Assembly: GCA_020740775.1 (NCBI GenBank)
Contig: JAHEWK010000015.1
Coordinates: 1,054,001-1,118,000, forward strand
Direction of reading: 5' to 3'
From: Ilyonectria destructans
Lineage: Eukaryota; Ascomycota; Sordariomycetes; Hypocreales; Nectriaceae
DNA: 64,000 nt
Part shown: positions 1-11,176 of the stretch, piece after piece
Layout: each line of letters starts with the position of its first letter
Position numbering within the stretch: position 1 is the first letter of the stretch
Made by a program: the position numbers and the translations under genes
Notes under the pieces: model-generated
The model's input: only the letters and a program-made list of their open reading frames with translations
What the model was told of the DNA's origin: nothing
The model's database searches: none

Positions 1-77
1 AATTTTAGCATCATTAATGCGTTTGAATCCTTTCAAACTTGAGCTGTAGCGTGAACATGCATTAAGAGTAGTTAAAG

Positions 78-1579
78 CTAATGGTGACCCCTTGAATTCT
101 CCCTCCGTATCTGCCGCATGGATAGAGGATCAATCACAGACGGCAAATCCAAGTAATAGATGGCATCTCCATGAGACCGAATCTCGCAATCCAGCAGTTG
201 AGTCTCAACTCGAAATTCATGTCGACCATACTCCTGTACTGCCCTTTTCCAAACTTTCAAGACCGTATGCTCTAGCTTGAACTCCCATGTTCCTCGCCAA
301 GTAATCAACCCATCCTTTTTGCGATATGTGAATGCGCAAGCTTCCCCCTTGATGCTATTCCACATGGTCATGACCTCCAGTCTCGGCATGAAAAATGCCG
401 CCTTGCCAGCATTTTGCAACATGTAGGTAATTTGTAGAGGGAAGGACTTGGGGCTCATCAGCCGCGACGTTAGTGTAAGCGACTGGAGGTGGTTCCATCT
501 CCATTGCGGCTGGCATGCCTCAAAGAAGTACTGGGCGTCAGCTATGAAGGAGACGGACAGTTGCTCGAGCTTGAGGCTTCTCGCTGCAAATGCCGCACCA
601 ACCTCTGGGGTCGTAATCCGGACTTCATCTGGGTCAATATAAGGGATGTCGCTTGGTTGGACCTGGAATAGAGCGAGATAGTTTTCGTTGAAATCTTCAA
701 ATACCGATAGTCTTTTGAGACGCTTGGGTAGGTGCTTCTCGATCATCTCCTCGTAATCTGTATTACAGTTAGCCACAAGAAATCCCTATGGCGTACATGT
801 ACCAACGTACCTCGTTCCCATATAATTTCCTGGACATCTTTGTCGAATAGCTGCCATGGCTCATAAACAATATCTTCTAACCGGGGGAGCTTTGACCAAA
901 GATACCACAAGGTAGCGGGTGCCCATTGACGACGACATTGCCGACGAAGAAGAAATTTTGTAACTGCTTTCACTTGAGGGAGCTCTTCCTGGAATTTTAT
1001 CGAGATCTGCGCGTAAGGCCGTCGTATGGCGCTAGTATTTGCAGAAACCTGCACACCGTCTCTCCAGCCATGTTCTGGGTCGTGGATTCCGGCTGTATTA
1101 TCCTGCGACGGGTATTCAGATCCGAGGATTTCATCTTCACCCGAGGCGCCGAAGTAACAATTCTTGAACCAGTGTTCTGGGTCACTGGGCGAATATGCAT
1201 TTAGTTCCAGCGTCAGACCTTCCTTTGCTGACTTCCAAGTGCTTAAAATGGAAAAGAGCTTTGCAATAGCCGGGATGATGATTTTGTTATTTTGATGCGT
1301 CCATGTCATCGACTCCCACCGTCGGCAACAGCGACAGGTATACCGCTGAAGCTCGATGTTTAGCCAAATGTGCCTAACTAAGCCGCGTTGTCGTTTTCCC
1401 AGCCGCTCGAAGTCGTCCAGGCATGATTGTTTCAACTTCAGCTGGTGGAACGTTTTCTTTTCGATCATAATCTGCCATTCTTTGGAGACAGTGGCGTACG
1501 TGCATAGACGCTGATGTTGGGTAATGAGCTCCAGAATCATAATGCGAATCTCGGTCGGCAAAGAATACCAGTTTGGCAT
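78..1579 (-). CDS. F-box domain protein
   Basis: Two exons, 1579-811 and 757-78, joined over a 53-bp intron (donor GTACGT, acceptor ACAG, branch CTAAC) give 482 residues. The N-terminus W-Y-S-L-P-T-E-I-R reads like the start of an F-box (LPxEI with following hydrophobic helices), the part that would bind Skp1 in an SCF ubiquitin ligase. The rest is a long leucine- and tryptophan-rich region without recognisable repeats, as in the many species-specific fungal F-box proteins, so the target is unknown. An in-frame ATG 16 codons upstream (1627) is possible; I prefer 1579 because it places the F-box at the very start, as usual. A cysteine pair motif (C-R-C-C) lies near residue 80. Identity as F-box is family inference from a short motif. 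Confidence 0.6.
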
Positions 1580-4047
1580 AGTTGCGGCCCAAATTTGCGT
1601 AATTTTCAGATGTTGATTCGTTGACAAGAGGGATTGATCTCGAGGTTATCAACAGGATGGATTGGATTGGACGGCTTGTTGACGATGGAATGTCTTGTCT
1701 GGAATTATATTGGACTGAGTGGAAGGGGGAGGGAGCAGTTTTTATAGCTGGGACTTGACAAGGTTTACACGCGAGATGATCAGGGTATTTTAAGATTTTC
1801 ACGTCAAGGTGTAGATTCTTGAGAGTCTACAAAGGTTTATGCCGACCTCAGTTGAACACCTTAAGTAGGGCTATACTAAGCTAGCTGCTGGCCTCTACTG
1901 CATTAAAACTCCAGGTGGACGGTTGGCCCTATCTCACTAGCTCTTGCAGTTACTGCGAGGTAAGCCAAAAACAAAATTATGCCTGTATTCTCTTTTTTTC
2001 TCCAGCAAATTCGCCATCTTGTCATTGGTGGAAGATCTAGCAACGTGCTCACCACGTTGCTGCTACTCCTATCTATGGAAGCTTAGAGAAGGGGTCATGG
2101 ATGGACTTTGAGTAACGACGACGTCGCCCAAGGGTAGGGATAGTGGCATTTACCATCAGCGGCACAGAAAGCGGAAATCATATTTAAAACTAACCAACTA
2201 TTTCACCCAGAAATTCGTGAGATAATACTCGTACCCGAGTTTTGATGCTCTGACACCGAGAAGCGAGAGGGCTAGGCTTCAGGGCTAAGATGGTGCCCAT
2301 GATGCGCTACGGCTCTGGTGTAGTTCCTTCACTTTGTACTTGCTGTGTCGTCATTCCTGCTCGCTGCAATCCTCGAAATGCTTCCAGTGGGAAGTAGGAC
2401 CTACCACTCCGGTACCTTCTGAAGTAGACACGGACAGGACTTTCCCATCGACGAAATATGTGATGGCAGTTACTTGAGCGCGACATCGTCTTCCTCGCTT
2501 CTCTTTCCAAAACAACAACAACAACAACAACAACAACAGCAGCAACAACCACCACCACCACCACCATGTAAGTGTGATTCACCTTTGTACTGTTTGTTTG
2601 GTCCCACATTGCACTCAGCCAGGGCATTCACCCTGCTGTGGTTCACTTATTGCCAGCCCTTGTGATATACATCAATGGACTTTGAGTCGACGTGGACGCT
2701 GATCTTTTCTTATCTTTTCTTTTTTCTTCGTTTCGCATCAACTCTGAGGTACCCAAACTGACACTGATTTTGGTAGGCGTCTCGCCCCGGGCTGGGCGCC
2801 TTCGGGCATATACCACCCTCGCCCATGCCCGCCACGAAGAACGGCTCCTTTGGAGGGTGTCTTTTGGCATCACACACTATTGACAACTGCGGATTGTTCC
2901 TCGGACACTATAGGCAAGCCTGCAGATTACCATATTGACTCGATAAATTGGCCCTGTTTTTATGGACTAAAACTAAGCTATATAAGTTAAGGCTTAGATT
3001 TCCTAAATTATTAGGTATAAAAAAGCCGGAAGGCAATAAGTGGGAGAAGGATTCAGGGCCAATTTACTGAGTCGATCTGGCAGTTCCTTGTGGCAACTTG
3101 AACATGTTGAGGTACGGAAGCCAAATGAGTTTAGCGAAAATATCCCGAATGGCGAGGTGACCAGTGAGGCGGAGTGGTGGCTTCATGGTGATCCTTGGCT
3201 AGCGCTTATGTGCGGTGCCCAAAGAGTCGAACCCGGCAAATACGGCAGAAGGATGGCATGAAGTGCAGCCCAATACGCGGTTCTAATGGGTGTTTTTGGA
3301 AATTCAAGTTTATATTTCTTCGTCGTATAAAGATGGATGCTACTATACAGAACTGAAAGACCAATGCTATTCCACTGGTTGACTGGCTAAGTTATACCAT
3401 GAAAAAAGCCCCCCCGTTCATATTGTGACCGGTACGAGGCCTAGCGTGGCCAAACCTGGCAACGGCAAAGCTGGAGGATTCCAGTGGATCGTTGCTCATT
3501 TGGGGGCCAGGCCTAGCACTAACAGAAGATAAGCAGAGCGAAAACAGGAATCCAGCGCCTAACGAGCGGATCGAGACGCTGCCGATCGCGCCTCTTCACG
3601 TCTAAATGGCACCAGGACGCCGTCCTGCTTCAACCTGTGCTCCAGTGGCGTGGACGACGGCTCTATTCGGAGCATTCTGGCCCTACAAAGGTGGAGCAGT
3701 CCGTTGGTGCAAGGGATGCGGCGCCCTTGCGGCTGGAACCATGGCGGAGCTGGACCTGCGCGGGCGTTATGATTGATCCAATGCTTCTCTCTCTGTGGTT
3801 GAGACGGGCCATGTAACATGGGTCCCTAGTCTGTTACGCTGGCTGACGCTCCTGGACATTTCCGGGGTTGCATCTGGACTCGCTTCCAATTTCCCTAGGG
3901 CTGTCGCATGTCAACTCTACAAAAGCGCGAGAATCACTTTTGCTTGTCTTTCTGCGGATTGCAATTAGTTCCAGCCCTTTGCTGTCTTGTCGAATTGCCC
4001 CCCAACAAGAGCTGCTTACATCGTCCGTTCCTCAACACCAAAGGATC
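1580..4047. other. Intergenic, no gene recognised
   Basis: About 2.5 kb between divergent F-box and LITAF genes. It contains a CAA/CAG/CCA microsatellite and short open frames only. The longest plausible one (3040-3261, + strand, 73 codons) matches no family I recognise and lacks splice or length support. The region likely holds the promoters of both flanking genes. Confidence 0.5.
2510..2566. repeat. CAA/CAG/CCA trinucleotide microsatellite
   Basis: An uninterrupted run of about eleven CAA/CAG units is followed by about six CCA units. It creates apparent poly-Gln/poly-Pro or poly-Val frames on either strand, but none is part of a supported gene. Confidence 0.9.
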
Positions 4048-4904
4048 ATGTCGGCCCCATCGCCGCCGTCACAGTCCCCAGCACTGCCCACCTCGGCCGC
4101 CGTCGCTGTCTCCCCGCCGTCGTACACGTCGACGCCAGTACCTGCGCCTGCCAACGCCGCCAGCTCGGATGAGAAGATTGCCTACCAGCCACCGGTTGCC
4201 GCTGAAGGGCTAGAAGTCCAGTGGGTGACCTCGCGGGGTTGAGGCAGAGCGCGACACGCTGCTAATCGCCTTTGATAGGAGACCCATCGACGACGAGAAC
4301 CTCCCCGAGGTCGTGCCCCAGCCCGACAACACGCTCCCCGAGAAGGCTGTGACACCAGTCGAACCATCCCTCATGTCGAACCCCATGACGCCGCCGCCGG
4401 CGTTCAGCAGCTACCAGAATGGGAATCAAGGGCAGACACAGACTGAGCCTCCTAGGCCGCAGTTGAACGGCGCCTACAGCTCTGGACAGAACATGAACAC
4501 GATGCCGCAATCGGGAACCGTCACGCCTCTCCATCTGCTCGGCGACCAGGGCGACACCGTCGACTGTCCCTTCTGCGAGCGCCGAGCCATGACCCGCGTC
4601 AAGAAAGACCCTTCATGGCTGACCCAGTACGGCCACTCCACCCGCTCTCTTTGTCCTTTGCTAACCCCCGTGTAGCACCGTCGCCATCCTTCTCTTCTTC
4701 GCCACCTTCTGCGGCGTCGTCGCGCCCTACATGCTGCACTGGTCGAGCCATGTCAGCCACTACTGCGAGAACTGCGGTCGCAAGGTCGCCAGCCGGAATT
4801 TCGGTCAAACGGGCATGAAGGCATTGGGCACACCCGAGCACTTGCGGCAGCAATCGAGATTCCAGCCCGCGGAGCCCCATCCTGTCAACGACCAGCAGGT
4901 TTAA
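4048..4904 (+). CDS. LITAF-domain zinc membrane protein
   Basis: Exons 4048-4220, 4279-4626 and 4676-4904 give 249 residues. The N-terminal ~150 residues are Pro/Ser/Gln-rich and disordered, with PPxY-like segments. The C-terminal LITAF (LPS-induced TNF factor-like) domain has a CPFC knuckle (C154, C157), a hydrophobic stretch T-V-A-I-L-L-F-F that dips into the membrane, and a distal H-Y-C-E-N-C knuckle (C204, C207); the four cysteines bind one zinc. Animal relatives are monotopic endosome/lysosome membrane proteins acting in protein trafficking, and fungal versions are presumed similar. The start is the ATG followed by SAPSPPS; the splice choice GTGGGT at 4221 is the one that keeps phase. 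The second intron interrupts the domain just before the membrane segment. Confidence 0.82.
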
Positions 4905-5340
4905 CGTCGCGCGCAGGATACGGGCGAGGAATGGCGGTGGCGGTGGCGATGGTAATGGGGTATATAGGAGGGATAGCGGGTGGCAAGATGTTCTTGCGTG
5001 TAAATTTATCTTCAATTTGAAGCACACAGCGCCGTAATTATTGGCATAGGCTGTCCAACCGAAGCCACTGCACAGTTGCGCAACAGATCCGATGAGGTTA
5101 GTGTTATTACTGGCTTCACATGCAAGCGGGTAGTACAAAAAGAGAGACTTACTCAAAACAGCGACACACAACAGCTTGTTGTTCAGAGATAGAAATAACA
5201 TTTTCGAACAATCTATGACATTGATATTATCATGTAAAAATTCTATTGCCGCTGCAACTGCCACTAGGGCTCTAATCATTAATGAATGCTATCCTGAATT
5301 CTCCCTGAATTCTCCCAGTAACTCTAACCCAGCAGGTAGG
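4905..5340. other. Intergenic between convergent genes
   Basis: The 3' ends of the LITAF and ferroxidase genes face each other here. I see no gene, only AT-rich 3' untranslated-type sequence. Confidence 0.5.
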
Positions 5341-7481
5341 TCATCGACGGGACAAGGCGCCATCGTCTGTACCGTTTGCCAACTCCCCATGGCCATTGGC
5401 CTCGGTATGGCCTGCGGCAGCATCCAGGGCAGCTAGAAGAGGCTCTCTTTCGGCGCTCTTCCGCTGCTTGCTACCCGTTCGCATTCCGTACGAGCCAACC
5501 ACCCAGATTCCGATGATGCCCATCATGGAGCTGAAGAGAATGGCGACAATGCCCTGGAAGGTGAAGCTATTGAATGTCAGGCGTCAAGTCGGGAACTGGG
5601 AATCGCGGATACATACCCTGCCGGTAGCGGGGGAGGGGGCGCGTTCTCGCCCGAAAGGTCAAGGAAGTCATCGGAGTTGCCCGCGGCGTTACCCTTGGAA
5701 GGCACATCTCCAGACAAACAGACATCCAAGTGGTTCTTGGGGAGCTCGATAGTGGCCTGCAGCGTCAACGGATCCTCAATAAATGTGGCAATGAGACCAG
5801 AGGTGACGTGCCACTCAATGTGGCAGTGGAACAGCCAGACGCCTACAGCCTGTTAGCATTGGGTTCGAACTGTCGGCGAACGTCGCATACCTGGGTTGTC
5901 CGCCTTGAATCGGAGCACGACGAATCCGTTGGGGTACACCACAATAGTGTCTCGCCTCATTGGGACCTGGGGATACTCGACGCCAGATCCGGGCCACGTT
6001 CCATCCTCCTCGGCGCTGCGGTAGATTGCCTGGAAGTCGTGGCCGTGAAGGTGGAAGGGATGTCGGCCGGAGTCGAGGTTGTTGAGGACGATCTGCACAA
6101 CGTCGCCCTTCTCAAGCACGAAGCTGTTGGTGTACGATCCGTAGATGTGCGGGTTGGTGGCCTTGTCGCCGCTGGTTAGGGCTGTGTAGAGGGCGGGGAC
6201 CTTGGGTGCCTTGTAGGTGATGTTGTTGAAGAAGGCGTAGTTGGCACCGTCGTGGAGGTTGTCCATGACGACGTCGAGCTCAATAATACGGTCGGGCTCG
6301 GGTAGAATCTCCATCTCGTCGTAGGGGACGAGTTCGACATCGTCAAAGGGTGCAAACTCATCGACGAGGGCAGGCTTAGGCAGATGCTTTGCCTCGTCGT
6401 AAACCAGCCAGCCAGTCACGTTCCAGTCAAGATCATCGGGCATGATGTCGAAAAGGGTCTAGGCAGTCGCGTTAGCATGAGTGAAATCGATGGCGTGTTA
6501 GTCGAGCTTACAGTATCCATGCTGGCAACGATGGGGAAGTTGGCCGCGTCGCTGCCCTTGGTGGTGAGGAGGAAGCTGCATCGCTGGGCTGCCGACAGGT
6601 AAATCATCTCGGCCGCGGTAGGCTTGGTGTAGACACCGTCGACCTCGACGATGGTCATGTTGTGGCCCTCGATCCAGAAGTACTGGCCGGCGAAGCCACC
6701 GATGTTGATCAAGCGGACGAGGTACGTCTTCTCCTGCTCAACGGGCACCTTGAGGTTCTGGGTGTCATTCATGAGGGCGGCCTGGGGTACTGGCTCGGCG
6801 CCGGTGGGGTTTCCCTTGCGCAGGAACTGGGGGATCAGGACGCGCATCTCATCGTGGTACCAGTCTGAAAGGGTCATGACAATTTCCTCATGGTACTTTC
6901 CGGTAAAAGGAGACTCCGGGTCATGGATAACGAGAGGTCCTCGAAGACCGTCGGGGTACTGGCCCTCAGAGTGTGAGTGGTACCAGTAGGTGCCCGGCTG
7001 AGTGATCTGGGAGACAGTTAACATGAGGTCTCAAACACGACACTCGAATAAGAAGCATCGGGAGCAACATGCCGTAAAGTTGTACAGGAATGAGTCTCCA
7101 GGCTGGATGGGACACTGGGTCACCATGGAGGGGCCGTCCATGTGGTTTGTGCCGTTCATGAACAGGCCGTGAAAGTGCAGCGAGGTGGTCTGGTTCCCGA
7201 GACGGTTGTGAGCGTTGATGAGGATGGTGTCGCCGACATTGGCCTCGATGGTCTGTAGAGAGGTGTCAGTCGTGATGGCATGGGATTAATGGAGATTATT
7301 AGCTTGTTCAAGTAGCGCATACCTCGATGGGCCATTTGCCGTTGATACCGATAGTAGGACGCTCAAAGGCGCCATCTGGGTTCGCCCTGACCCATTCGAT
7401 ATTGAAGTCGTAAGAGACTGTGGCGGCGAGAGCAGGGCAGATGAGGCTCAAAGCCGGCAGTATTTGTGAAAGTCGGCCCAT
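5341..7481 (-). CDS. Fet3-type multicopper ferroxidase
   Basis: Six exons (7481-7323, 7252-7073, 7006-6512, 6458-5891, 5842-5617, 5566-5341) give 617 residues. It oxidises Fe(II) to Fe(III) at the cell surface for uptake by the adjacent permease. Seen: signal peptide (residues 1-20), copper-ligand motifs HFHG (79-82), HSH (123-125), H-P-F-H-L-H-G-H and H-C-H-I-E-W-H, then a single C-terminal membrane helix and a basic/acidic cytosolic tail ending near ALSRR. That is the Fet3 layout, unlike soluble laccases. The Glu in T-G-A-E-P (residue 184) sits where yeast Fet3p has its iron-binding E185. Intron 2 appears to use a GC-AG donor (ACG|GCATGT), since no GT donor restores phase. It is transcribed divergently from the permease at 8510, the classic reductive iron assimilation pair. 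Confidence 0.93.
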
Positions 7482-7715
7482 GATTTCCCGGCAGTGCTCA
7501 CGACGAGCTGCAATGCGCAATGATGGAAGGGAGCCTCCGGCTGGATACTCGTCGGAGACCGGATACACGTCGACGGCGTATTGCGGCGCTTGAGGGACGA
7601 GATTTGGGCATGAGGTTGGGGATGGAACTCGCACAGCTCCGAGTTTACCGCGCTAAGCCGGGCGTACTGTATGGCGTACTGTGCGGTAGGGTACCGTGGT
7701 TTCGGGTGACAAATC

Positions 7716-7724
7716 TTATCAGAT
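7716..7724 (-). promoter_or_regulatory. GATA iron-repressor site (ATCTGATAA)
   Basis: TTATCAGAT on the + strand is ATCTGATAA on the minus strand, an exact match to the ATCWGATAA consensus bound by SreA/Sre/Fep1/Urbs1 repressors when iron is replete. It lies 235 bp upstream of the ferroxidase ATG. A further GATAA core follows immediately (ATTGATAA, 7723-7730). Confidence 0.7.
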
Positions 7725-8320
7725 TGATAATGCCGGTTTCGGAGCAGGGATTGTATTAAGCATGTGTGCTGATCCTAGATCAGGGTTACAGAGCCAGACA
7801 AGTTCATTCAGGCGTCCAGTTCACGCACGGGGGACTCTAAAGTGGTATATGGACTCGACGGACTCGATGGCCTCGATGGCATTCACAGATAGAGATAGGG
7901 CTTCCTCCATACCCACCCGTTCGCAGGACACTCGCTGATGAGGGGTTATTTACATCATCGACTGGATTTTCCCTCATTTTCTGTTTCACACCCACTGCCA
8001 CAGCCGCTAATGCTCTCACGGGATCATCCCACGCGCTCGCTGAGCTGGACCCTCGCGTGATTCGGTGCCGCGGGCAAGCTCCGCCGCCCCAAGTGGGAAT
8101 ACAGTGGGATTACAGTGGGTAGCTTGGCCCAACACGGCTAACACGCCCGCGCAAATTCTGCTGCGCGGGAGCTGTGGTGCTGTAAATTGCTACGTCGCAG
8201 CGCCCGTGGCCCCTGGAAGCTGTACAGTGCGCGGTCTCGCGAGGAAGATTTGCGTTCCATGCCAGCCTCACACACACGGTTCGGAGCTTCTCGGCGACCG
8301 GCCGGCGCGTCCATGACACA

Positions 8321-8329
8321 TTATCTGAT
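8321..8329 (-). promoter_or_regulatory. GATA iron-repressor site (ATCAGATAA)
   Basis: TTATCTGAT on the + strand is ATCAGATAA reversed, a second exact ATCWGATAA match, 181 bp upstream of the permease ATG. Each gene of the divergent pair thus has its own proximal site. Confidence 0.7.
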
Positions 8330-8380
8330 CCTGAACCCTGGATTAATTCGATGGTGGCTCCGTCTGGGTCTTGTTTTGTC

Positions 8381-8408
8381 TGGTCTGATCTGATCTGATC
8401 TGGTCTGG
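8381..8408. repeat. TGATC/TGGTC short tandem repeat
   Basis: GGTCTGATCTGATCTGATC followed by TGGTCTGG makes a short pentanucleotide tandem array in the permease promoter, 100-130 bp before the ATG. It contains GATC, not full GATAA cores. Confidence 0.7.
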
Positions 8409-8509
8409 TTCTGCATCATCGCGCCGTCCTCTATTCTGACGTCGCCTCGCACCCGAGGCTTTGAGGTCCATCCCATTCGCACACACTTCCGCCTCAACTG
8501 CCGCTCACC

Positions 8510-9701
8510 ATGGGACTCGAGCTGTTTTCCGTCCCCGTCTTCGTCGTCGTCTTCCGCGAGACGCTCGAGACGGCCATCATCGTGTCCGTGCTGCTGGCCT
8601 TTCTCAAGCAGACGCTGGATGGCTCGCAGCGCGATCCCAAGCTCTACCAGGCACTGCGCACGCAGGTATGTAACATTTGGACTCTGTTCGTCGTGACCCA
8701 TCTTCCGGCAGCTAACAAGGCCAGGTCTGGTTGGGTACCGCAGTCGGATTCTCCCTTTGCCTCATCGGCTCCGGCATAATCATCGGCATCTTCTACCTGC
8801 TCGGCACAGACGCCTGGGCGGATCATGAATACTACTATGAGGCTGTCTTCTCCATCATCTCATCTGTCATCATCACCATCATGGGCGGCGCCCTGCTGCG
8901 CATTGGCAACATGCAGGAAAAGTGGCAGGCCAAGCTGGCCAAGGCCATCGAGTCGCCCGTCCAAGCCAGCGGTAAGCGGGCCTGGTTTGTCAACATGTTT
9001 GAGAAGTACGCCATGTTTGTACTGCCCTTCATCACCGTCCTCCGTGAGGGTATCGAGGGCATCGTCTTCGTCGCCGGCGTGTCCTTTTCAGCACCCGTCT
9101 CTGCCGTCCCGCTCCCTGTCGTCTTTGGCTTGTTTTTCGGTGCCCTCGTTGGCTATGGCTTGTACAAGTAAGTGTCTCATCGCTGCAGGATTCACGGCTC
9201 ATTGACTAACCTCCATCGTAGGGGTGGATCTATGGCCCGTCTTCAGCCCTTCCTTGTTGCCTCTACCTGCCTCTTGTACATGGTCGCTGCCGGTCTCTTT
9301 TCCCGAGCTATCTGGCTCATCGAGCAGCAGCAGTGGAACAAGGTTGTCGGCGGCGATGCTGCTGAGCTCGGCGACGGCCCTGGTTCGTATGACATCGACC
9401 GAAGCATCTGGCACGTTAACGTAAGTCTACACCTACCACCCGCGGATGCTCCCTCTATGCTAACTTCCCGCAGTGCTGCAACCCTCAGCTGAACGGTGGA
9501 GGCCCCTGGGCCATTCTCAACGCCATCGTCGGCTGGAACAACTCAGCAACCTATGGTTCCGTCCTTGCCTACAACATCTACTGGCTCATCGTCATTGCCC
9601 AGTTCAGCGCCATGCGATTCCGCGAGGACCACGGCCGCTGGCCTCTCACGAAGGGCAAGGCCTCGGAGGATGACGAGCAGGACCTCATCCGGGACGACTA
9701 A
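8510..9701 (+). CDS. Ftr1-type high-affinity iron permease
   Basis: Exons 8510-8665, 8725-9167, 9222-9420 and 9474-9701 give 341 residues, slightly short for the family. It imports the Fe(III) made by the ferroxidase encoded next door; the two proteins normally form a plasma-membrane complex. About seven hydrophobic helices are visible. The two R-E-x-x-E iron-translocation motifs are present: RETLE (16-20) in helix 1 and REGIE (159-163) in a later helix. The C-terminus is a short acidic tail (E-D-D-E-Q-D). All introns are GT-AG with clear CTAAC branch sites. The start is the first ATG, in a CACC ATGG context, placing helix 1 immediately after it as in known Ftr1 proteins. Confidence 0.95.
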
Positions 9702-10275
9702 AGGCAGCGACTATTCAGAAAACGACTCACCGTCCTGGCGATGCTTGGTGGGACCGTATGCCGATGTGTAACCATATCACGACTCAAAGGAACGATCCAT
9801 CGTCCTCGTTCGGCCTTATGGCCAAGCCTAATGAATAGCATGCAACCTGAGAAAATGGTTTGGTCTGTACAGACCTGGATATCATGAAACGGATATAGTT
9901 GGAAAGAGATATATTAAACAAAAAAAACGAACAAATTCATGCCTAGTACCTCGCGCCTATGCTTCAATCATCTACATTCTCCAGTGTAACCAACGCAGCC
10001 AGTGTTACAATCGTGATTAAAAGGGGCAATGGTTCAACCCGAAGGATGTACCACAACTTCCGTCACTCCCCTATCCTCCGTGCTGTGGAACGTCCCAAGT
10101 GATAAAGGCCGTAGAGCTACCCACTTGAGACACAAAGACCACACCCCACATGTGTCATCCCGTCGCGTACAACCATGGCCGACCTCGTCTCAACTCATCT
10201 CGTCATACCAGAGTCCGTAACAGGCGTCGTCAACTGCTCGGAACCCACATCTAACCCGGTACTCCGCGTCGACAC
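9702..10275. other. Intergenic between convergent genes
   Basis: A 3' flank shared by the iron permease and the chromodomain gene. I see no gene. Confidence 0.5.
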
Positions 10276-11176
10276 TCAGTCCGAGTTCTCAGACGTCTTG
10301 GCCTTCTTTCTGGGACGACCCGGGCCACGGCCGACAACACGCTTCTGCGACGGAGCATCCGAGGCGGCACCGTTCTTGGCCTCAAACTTAATGAGCTCAT
10401 CGGGCGCAATCTCCTTGATCTTGTCCTCGTGCTCCCACGTTGCGTCGGTGCGGCGGTAGCCGACCCACTGCACCTGGTACATGTAGCGATTCTTCTTGGC
10501 CTTGGGGGGCGTGGCGCGCTTGAGGATGCGGAAGACGTGGTAGATGTCCAAGCCCGTGGCGGCCTCGCGTCCGTCGAGGCCGTCCCAGTACTTGAAGACG
10601 AGCGTGGGCACCTGGTTCTGGAGGCTCCATTCCGACTCCCACGACGTCTCGCCGTTTGCCCATACGACCGAGATATCCACGGTCGCGTTCGCCTCGTCGA
10701 TGCGGTGAGAGTCGAATTTCTCAATCTCGAGCTCGGTGCCCGGCTCGGCCTTGGATGGGGTGGCCTTGGAGGTGCTGCTCTCGGCAGGGGCCTCGTCGGC
10801 GGGCTTGGCCTCGTCGGCCTTCTTCTTGGGGGTTTGCTTATCCGGTGTATCGGTCTTCTTAGCATTGACGGGTCCGTTCTGCAGCTCCTTCTTCTCGGAG
10901 GCGCTGGAAGCAGCCGTCACGGTTGCGTCATTGTCGCGCTTGTTATCGCGTGCCGGAGCGGCGGACAGGCTGCGCCGGGTCATGGGAGAATCCGTAACGT
11001 CCTTCCGGTTGCTCCGCTGAGGCGACGCCGGCACATCGTAGGGGTCTAGAGGCGGCACATTGGGTCAGCGGACGTTGTCTCGAGATGCGATTGCTCGTTG
11101 CAGCCTCGCGGAGAGTTGTCATGCGAGCTAGGGGAGCTAGGGGAGCTATACCTGCGGGAGGGCGAGGCGGAAGCAT
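10276..11176 (-). CDS. Chromodomain protein with AT-hook
   Basis: Exon 1 (11176-11152) encodes only eight residues; a 106-bp intron with CTGAC branch leads to exon 2 (11045-10276). Total 264 residues. Residues 1-115 are low-complexity and rich in Lys, Ala, Pro and Ser. A chromo-like segment with aromatic residues (V-V-W-A-N-G-E-T-S-W) covers about 116-170, and a better chromodomain about 174-230 (Y-x-V-Q-W-V-G-Y, then T-W-E). A C-terminal G-R-G-P-G-R-P-R-K-K is an AT-hook for the DNA minor groove. A nuclear chromatin reader role follows from the family; the histone mark is unknown. It is not a canonical HP1, because the better chromodomain is C-terminal. The long uninterrupted frame begins with GTG, so the real ATG must come from the small upstream exon. 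Confidence 0.78.

Larger units (their letters stand above)
7482..8509. promoter_or_regulatory. Shared bidirectional FET3/FTR1 promoter region
   Basis: About 1 kb between the divergent ferroxidase and permease start codons. It holds two perfect ATCWGATAA-type sites and a TGATC-rich tandem stretch just upstream of the permease. No gene is visible. Joint control of both genes by iron status is inferred from the arrangement. Confidence 0.75.

Noticed and set aside
2307..2665. Open frames coding poly-Gln/Pro or poly-Val
   Set aside because: They are produced by the CAA/CCA microsatellite. No flanking domain, splice sites or conserved start.
3215..3245. tRNA-like B-box (GGGTTCGACTC on the minus strand)
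   Set aside because: The flanking bases cannot form a T stem and no acceptor or anticodon stem could be found.
4225..4278. Alternative donor GTGACC for LITAF intron 1
   Set aside because: Phase does not match the next exon; GTGGGT at 4221 does.
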